Shown piece by piece: positions 58,885 through 64,000 of a stretch of DNA of 64,000 bases. The notes under the pieces were generated by a model. It saw only the letters and a program-made list of their open reading frames with translations. It was not told where the DNA came from and ran no database searches. Location of the stretch: positions 5,766,001 to 5,830,000 of the forward strand of contig OW051493.1 of assembly GCA_932521035.1 (NCBI GenBank), in the 5' to 3' direction. Source of the DNA: Oscheius dolichura (Eukaryota > Nematoda > Chromadorea > Rhabditida > Rhabditidae). A program made the translations under genes and the position numbers. The number at the start of each line of letters is the position of its first letter. The stretch's first letter is position 1.

Positions 58885-61511
58885 CTACTCGGGGGCAACT
58901 TTGTTATTCTTGATTCCAATACTGGAAGAGGCACTGTGAGGAGTCTCCACCACATTCACATCCGGTGGAGGGGAGAGCCGTCGCGGCTGGGGCGACCGCA
59001 TGAACCTAGACATAGTCGGGGGCCGTCCAGGGCCCGAGCTCGTCGCCCGCTCCTCCTGCCCCCGGGCCGAGGCTGTACTGCTCCCGGCTGCCGACTTCGA
59101 GGGGGTTGAAGGAAGCTGTTGTTCCTCTATAGCTGAAGAAGCAACTCCCGATGGGATTGAGACACGCCGTGCAGAAGCAGGAGCACTGAAGAGGAAAGCA
59201 CATTCAGCCAATGGGAGCGAAAGGCCATACCGGGCAGTTCTCACAGGCGGCAGGGGATGGTTGGCCGCCGCTTCCATGTTGATGGCCGTGGCTTCTCTCG
59301 AGGACCGGATGGTGTTTCCCCCGTTTGCTCTCGGGGTTCTCCTGTGAACAACCCCGTTTGCAACTGCTCCGTTTCCTGCTCCTCCTACTCCTGTAATTTG
59401 TTGCTCACTGACCCCTTCCCTCCTCGAGTAACCTCCATTGGCAGCGGCCGCCGTTTGTGCCAGTCCTTCCTCTTCCAGCCGTTTCAGCCGGGCTTGTTCC
59501 ATCCGCTTCGACCGACTCTTCGTCTTGGCCAACATCTTCCACTTGGCGATGGCTTTTGTCACCGTTTGGAATGTTCTAAAGACATTGATATTTCTCGACA
59601 CATCCACCCTGAAAACCTTGTGCTAAGCGGTTTTTCTATGACGTATCGAGCCACGTTCGTTCCTGCCAATCCATGCTCGATGACATCCGCTCCGATCTGT
59701 TCCTCGTAATCCGTCACGCGGAGACCCAATGGCGACTTGCTGATAATCTATCGAAAAAGAAATGAAAGTGAAGGAGACGTTTCTTACCACGAGAACCAAA
59801 AGACCAGCTATCGCACTATAGAGGAGGACCGACGCGGTACAGGCCAGCTGGATGAAGAGGAGCGTCGGGTCCCCTCCGGAATAGATCAACCCCTGCCGGT
59901 TACTCGTCGCTTTTAACTGTAAGTGTCATTTTATGGGGAAAAGCTATCCTTCTCTACCAAATATTTGTCCTTTTCACAAAATATGCCGACAGCTATCATG
60001 CCCCAAATGGAGCTGGTCAAGTGGATTGGCACTATCCCCACGGGGTCGTCAATATGGAATCTGGACTCGACTTGATCTAATAAAATGAGAAAGTTCACCT
60101 CTCTAATAAGGGCAAGACTGATATAGAGAAGGCCGCCGAGACTGAGCCAATCACCAGGGCATGCCACGGACGAGCCACTGCACAAAGGGCTGGATTTGTT
60201 TGTTAGAGAGGAAAGAGGGGAACCCCACCGGTGATGGATACAATCGAAGACAATATCCCGTTGATGAGGTAGTTGACTTGGAGCTTTTTAGTCTTGGAGA
60301 AGCTGATAACAATGGAAGTGGCTCCGCCTCCGATGGAACTCATTATGGTGGCCACTGCTGCTCTGAAGGGGGGATTCCGGGAGTAGAAAGGTGCGGCTAC
60401 CTGGCGCCTAGTCTCCATCTGCCGGCAGTTATCCCCCAGACGGAGCCGGCATTGATACCGAACCAGCCCCACCACAAGAGAAATGTTCCGAGGAGGGCAT
60501 TCGTGGGAGAACTCATCTGGTGGACACTGTCCTCATTGAAGCGGTTACGTCTGGGTTTCAGGTAGACCGTGGCAATGAGGCCGATGATCCCCCCGACCAT
60601 ATGCACCTAAAGTACTTTTGAGCATCAGAGGCGCTTAAAAGTACCGCTGAGCAGCCGGCGAAGTCGATGACTCCCAGCTTCTTAAAGACACCCTCGTCGT
60701 CCCAGACCCAATGTGCCGGCAGGGCCTGGATGAGGATAACGAGACACCCCAGCAGGATGTAGGACTTCAATTTCGCCCTTTCAGCCACGGCACCTGCAAT
60801 CAGTTGGCTGAAAAATGACAACAAGGGAATTGCGGACGAATGGGGGTTGTTTTTGGCAGGGGCAAGGGTCTGCTCTATATGGCAGCCAGAAGGGCATAAA
60901 TCTCACCGGATACGATAGTGGAGGCGGTGGTGGCCAGACTCAGCTGGAAGAGGAATGCCGCGTAAGACCATCCTTCCGCATTGACCCCTTGCTCTTCCCT
61001 GAATCGCCGTTTTTAATAAAAAGGGATCGGAAGAGGAACCTCGTCGGATCATAGAAGAAACGGCCCCAGCCCACGTAGGGATTCCTCCACGGCTCATAAT
61101 CTCCATAACTCAAACCGTAACCTATTGACCAGTACGATAGACCTGGAATTTTGATTAGGGAGGAAGGAGGATGGCCGGGAACCTCCGAAGACTACGTCGA
61201 CCACGTTTTTAACCATAATATTAACTTCATCTTTAGCTGACACGCTACCCGATTCAAGGAGACCGAAACCTGGAAGGGGGATTTATTGGAGGGCAACAGG
61301 GGGAGGACGGACCCGAATGCATAGTGAAGATGATAAAACTACTGGTGATAATCCAGACGGCGTCGTCCTGGTACAATTTGTCGATCTCTCCTCCGGTGGC
61401 ATTGTTCGCGTAGTGTTTGATCTCTACAAAAAAAGAGTACGACAGAAGGGAAGGGGACTCACGGACAATGTCCATATTGGCCAGATCGACGATATTCGTT
61501 CCAGAGGACAT
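58885..61511 (-). CDS. Amt-type ammonium transporter
   Basis: A membrane channel for ammonium/ammonia of the Amt/Mep/Rh family. Short exons give MSSGTNIVDLANMDIV, DAVWIITSSFIIFTMHSGFG with GFGLLESG (first family signature), a YWSIGYGLSYGD loop and QLIAGAVAERAKLKSYILLG. The pore segment follows: VIDFAGCSAV joined to VHMVGGIIGLIATVYL (first pore His), then NALLGTFLLWWGWFGINAGS. Later come SIGGGATSIVISFSKTKKLQ and VGIVPIHLTSSIWGMIAVGI, with the second pore His kept in an unusual context (IHLTSS where many have VHGVGG). It ends in a long cytoplasmic tail: DYEEQIGADVIEHGLAGTNV, a basic stretch and a Ser/Pro-rich end, IKNNKVAPE. About eleven transmembrane segments are expected. The closest worm relatives are the amt genes. 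Introns are mostly 40-60 nt. Confidence 0.93.
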
Positions 61512-64000
61512 CGTTTCTTCGTGTTGATCTCATTCGACCCGGCACATATATACTCAACCTGGAAAGCGTCAGAAGAAGTTAGAGAACTGGGTCAAAGGGT
61601 CAGAGACAGGCACAATTCTCGGCCCGTTTGAGAGGAAAAAAAGAGAGTGGGCCCCTCCACTTCCAGGTAATCCCCTAGGGGAGAGAGAGCTCAATTGCCC
61701 AGGAGGGCCATTTGCACAACAACTTGTGTGTCAATGTCCATAGAGTTCTGAATATCGACCGGAGAAGACCTACGGGAGGAGATGAGAATGGCTGTCGAGG
61801 GTGGATGGGCCGGATTAGGCTCGAAGGATTCCCCTTCAGGAGAAGGGGAATCCTGTCCGAACCCCGGGATCCGGAGACAGAAATAGGCAAAGGGCACATA
61901 TTGGGATGAGATATGGGGAGATATATTTCACCGGGGACTAGGTATCATAGTCAGGTCATCACGTAAGGGCTAAGGACACTCCGGAAACGGATGGTTGCCA
62001 TAGAGAAGGCGCAACTTTCGGACATTTGGCATATCCAGGAATTGGAACCCTCTAATCGACGAGGTGTTCCTCATCCACCGTTCATTTTTATGTTTTTCGT
62101 ACTCCTCCAATAGAAAACATAGACGTAGAAAAGCTCTAATCTTAAAAAAGGAGAAGATCCAAAATGTTTCGTCTTTCTGATCTGCCACAGGAAATGTTAA
62201 TATTTACTAGCGGTGATACGCAGAAGAGTCATCCCCTCGGGTATTGGAAGACCAATTTTTCTATTTGACCCTTACTGGAACACCCGGACAAGTGTTCCGA
62301 GCAGGTGAAAATTGATAGGGAATAAACGGGGAAGACTAAAACAAGAGCATTAGGAGACGGGAACGAGGAAGGGGAAGGCGGGAACACAAAGGCGCCGGCT
62401 GAATGGAATCTAACTACTGGACGATGGAGAGGAAAAACGAATTAGAAGGAAGAGAAGGGGTCTTTGACTGATGGAAGACCATTCCTCAAGATATTAATCG
62501 GATTTGTGGTCAGTTTAATCAGGGGAGGAGGGAGCTCAGAAGTACGACAGATGGAAACTGGCCAGAACAAGAGGGCGTAGACCGGGGAAGGGATAAAAAC
62601 ACGGCCAAATTGCTGTCCAATGATACGTAGACGAGGAGAGGAAAGGGTCTTTTCAATGTTTTTCGAGACAAATAATATAAAGGGACGAGGGATCGGCTCA
62701 ATCAGGGCGGCTTCTCGCTCAGATTCACGCCTCGTCGCCCCCTTTCCTAGCTAATTGGAAACCAGAATCAGATGCCTCGACAAGAAATTTATTGAGGTGG
62801 AGCCACATAAAAATGGCAATGGGGTGGCTGGGGATATCACATGAGGGGCTGCACAGAGGACGAGGAGCATTTCCTTTGGTTCTGATTAGCCGGGTTCCGT
62901 TCGACTGTGATGGAAAGGAAAGACGATGATTATTCAATGGATGAGGGGCGGATAGTGGAAAACATAGACAGGGGACGACGACGAGGAGAAGTCTGATCCC
63001 AGTCGGGCAATATCAATTACAGGGAGAATGACCTGCTTGGGGGGTCTATCAGGATTTACCACACCACAAGGCTCACTTTTCTACGAGTTCACTCCTGTGT
63101 TCAATTGGTTAATTAGAAAAAGATCACGCTTATCCTCGAGAAAAAAGGACTCGAAATGACAGATTACGCCGGTCTAATTAGAGGTTATCAGAAGAATCAA
63201 AAGTAGGGCTGCACTTATGGAGAGGGGGCAGTGATTAGGGAGAAGGCGCCCATTAGGAGAGATGTTTTTGGATAATGAAAGGTGCAAAACAGAGGGAGCA
63301 GATAGTGTTCCGTGATTGGAGCACGGCGTCGCCATGGGGACTGGAATTAGAAGAGACCAGCCATACGGACAGATAGCACACTACTCGTCGAGAAAGGCCA
63401 CTGGCCACCCCAGAGGAGGAAAGGGTTCCTTGGCCCGGTACTCATCCGTGCACTTGGCTGCACCTCCAGCCATATCCGAGTCCATTTCCGGAACTCATTC
63501 CATATTTTTAGAGCCAAGGATCCTTCTTTTCCCATTGGAATTGTATGAAGGATGACCGCATCTTCCCAGATTAGTGACACCCTCTCTGGGAATCTCAGAG
63601 ACCAGAGGGAAATCTGATCCGAACAAAATAAAAAGGATTTGAGGGAACGAAATCTTAGAAGATGAAATAAGTGTCTGGATGGGCTCAAATCTCGGAAGAA
63701 CGAGGAGGATACCGTAATCCGGGAGAAGGCAAACTGGGTGGAGGACACTCTCATAGGAAGGGATCCACCCCGGGAGCGATAGGAACAACCGCTATGAGCC
63801 CAGGAAATGAGCAATTGACGTAGGGGAGAGCTGTTACCACATGAGATAGAATGAGGGGGGTCCTCTGTTGACAGAGGACGGAGAGGAAGTGCGATTTTCA
63901 CGGTTTTGGAGAAGTGCAGTAGGGCTGGGAAAACAGTCGTCTATTTGGGGGAGATGGGAGTATAGTAGGAGGGAGGATGATTTATGGAAGCACGGGACTT
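61512..64000. other. Upstream flank of the ammonium transporter, no gene seen
   Basis: About 2.5 kb, purine-rich on the plus strand, that is, pyrimidine-rich in the transporter's sense direction. A TATATA run at about 61549-61554 lies roughly 40 nt before the transporter start and could be its TATA box. The 184-codon minus frame at 63347-63901 has Ser/Leu/Pro-rich composition expected from the skew and no domain. Confidence 0.5.

Noticed and set aside
63347..63901. 184-codon minus-strand frame near the right end
   Set aside because: Same Ser/Leu-rich skew artefact; an overlapping frame in another phase is similarly open.

Overview
The window is nuclear DNA of a nematode, most likely a chromadorean. 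The evidence is two cuticle collagen genes with the nematode N-terminal domain and the C-terminal [13 protein letters not shown] ending, a worm-like gene set (LAR phosphatase, tandem thiolases, NKX6/COG-1-like homeobox), and many introns of only about 35-50 nt with pyrimidine-rich 3' ends (ttttcag). The base composition is balanced. I saw no CRISPR array, IS element, rRNA or tRNA.

Layout. At 0.2-3.2 kb lie a possible small secreted peptide (+) and a Thr/Ser-rich mucin-like gene (-). At 3.7-23.1 kb (-) is one very large gene for a LAR-type receptor protein tyrosine phosphatase: signal peptide, three Ig domains, about eight fibronectin III domains, a dibasic cleavage region, a membrane span and two phosphatase domains. 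Two internal exons encode their own signal peptides and join in frame, so the gene looks able to make at least three receptor forms. At 23.1-31.2 kb there is no convincing gene, but the region has the same strand skew as the receptor's introns. At 31.2-41.5 kb (+) there is a run of five same-strand genes: BAR-domain protein, mitochondrial acetyl-CoA acetyltransferase, a second non-mitochondrial thiolase, a PRXL2A-like thioredoxin-fold protein and a class II histone deacetylase. The last intron of the second thiolase holds an intronless Ser/Arg-rich gene on the opposite strand with its own TATA box and polyadenylation signal. At 41.5-48.9 kb is a gene-free, pyrimidine-rich stretch leading into an NKX6/COG-1-type homeobox gene (48.9-51.6 kb, +). 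Then come an unknown, perhaps F-box, gene (52.0-53.3 kb, +), two tandem collagens (54.0-58.2 kb, -), and an Amt-type ammonium transporter (58.9-61.5 kb, -). From 61.5 kb to the end I see no gene.

The genes do not form one pathway. The two thiolases are paralogues for acetoacetyl-CoA/3-ketoacyl-CoA metabolism in two compartments, and they share the position and phase of their last intron. The same-strand run, with gaps of about 240-620 nt and splice-acceptor-like sequence just before several start codons, suggests trans-splicing and perhaps partial operon organisation. All exon joins were read by eye from GT-AG signals and frame continuity; small exons and exact boundaries need transcript data.
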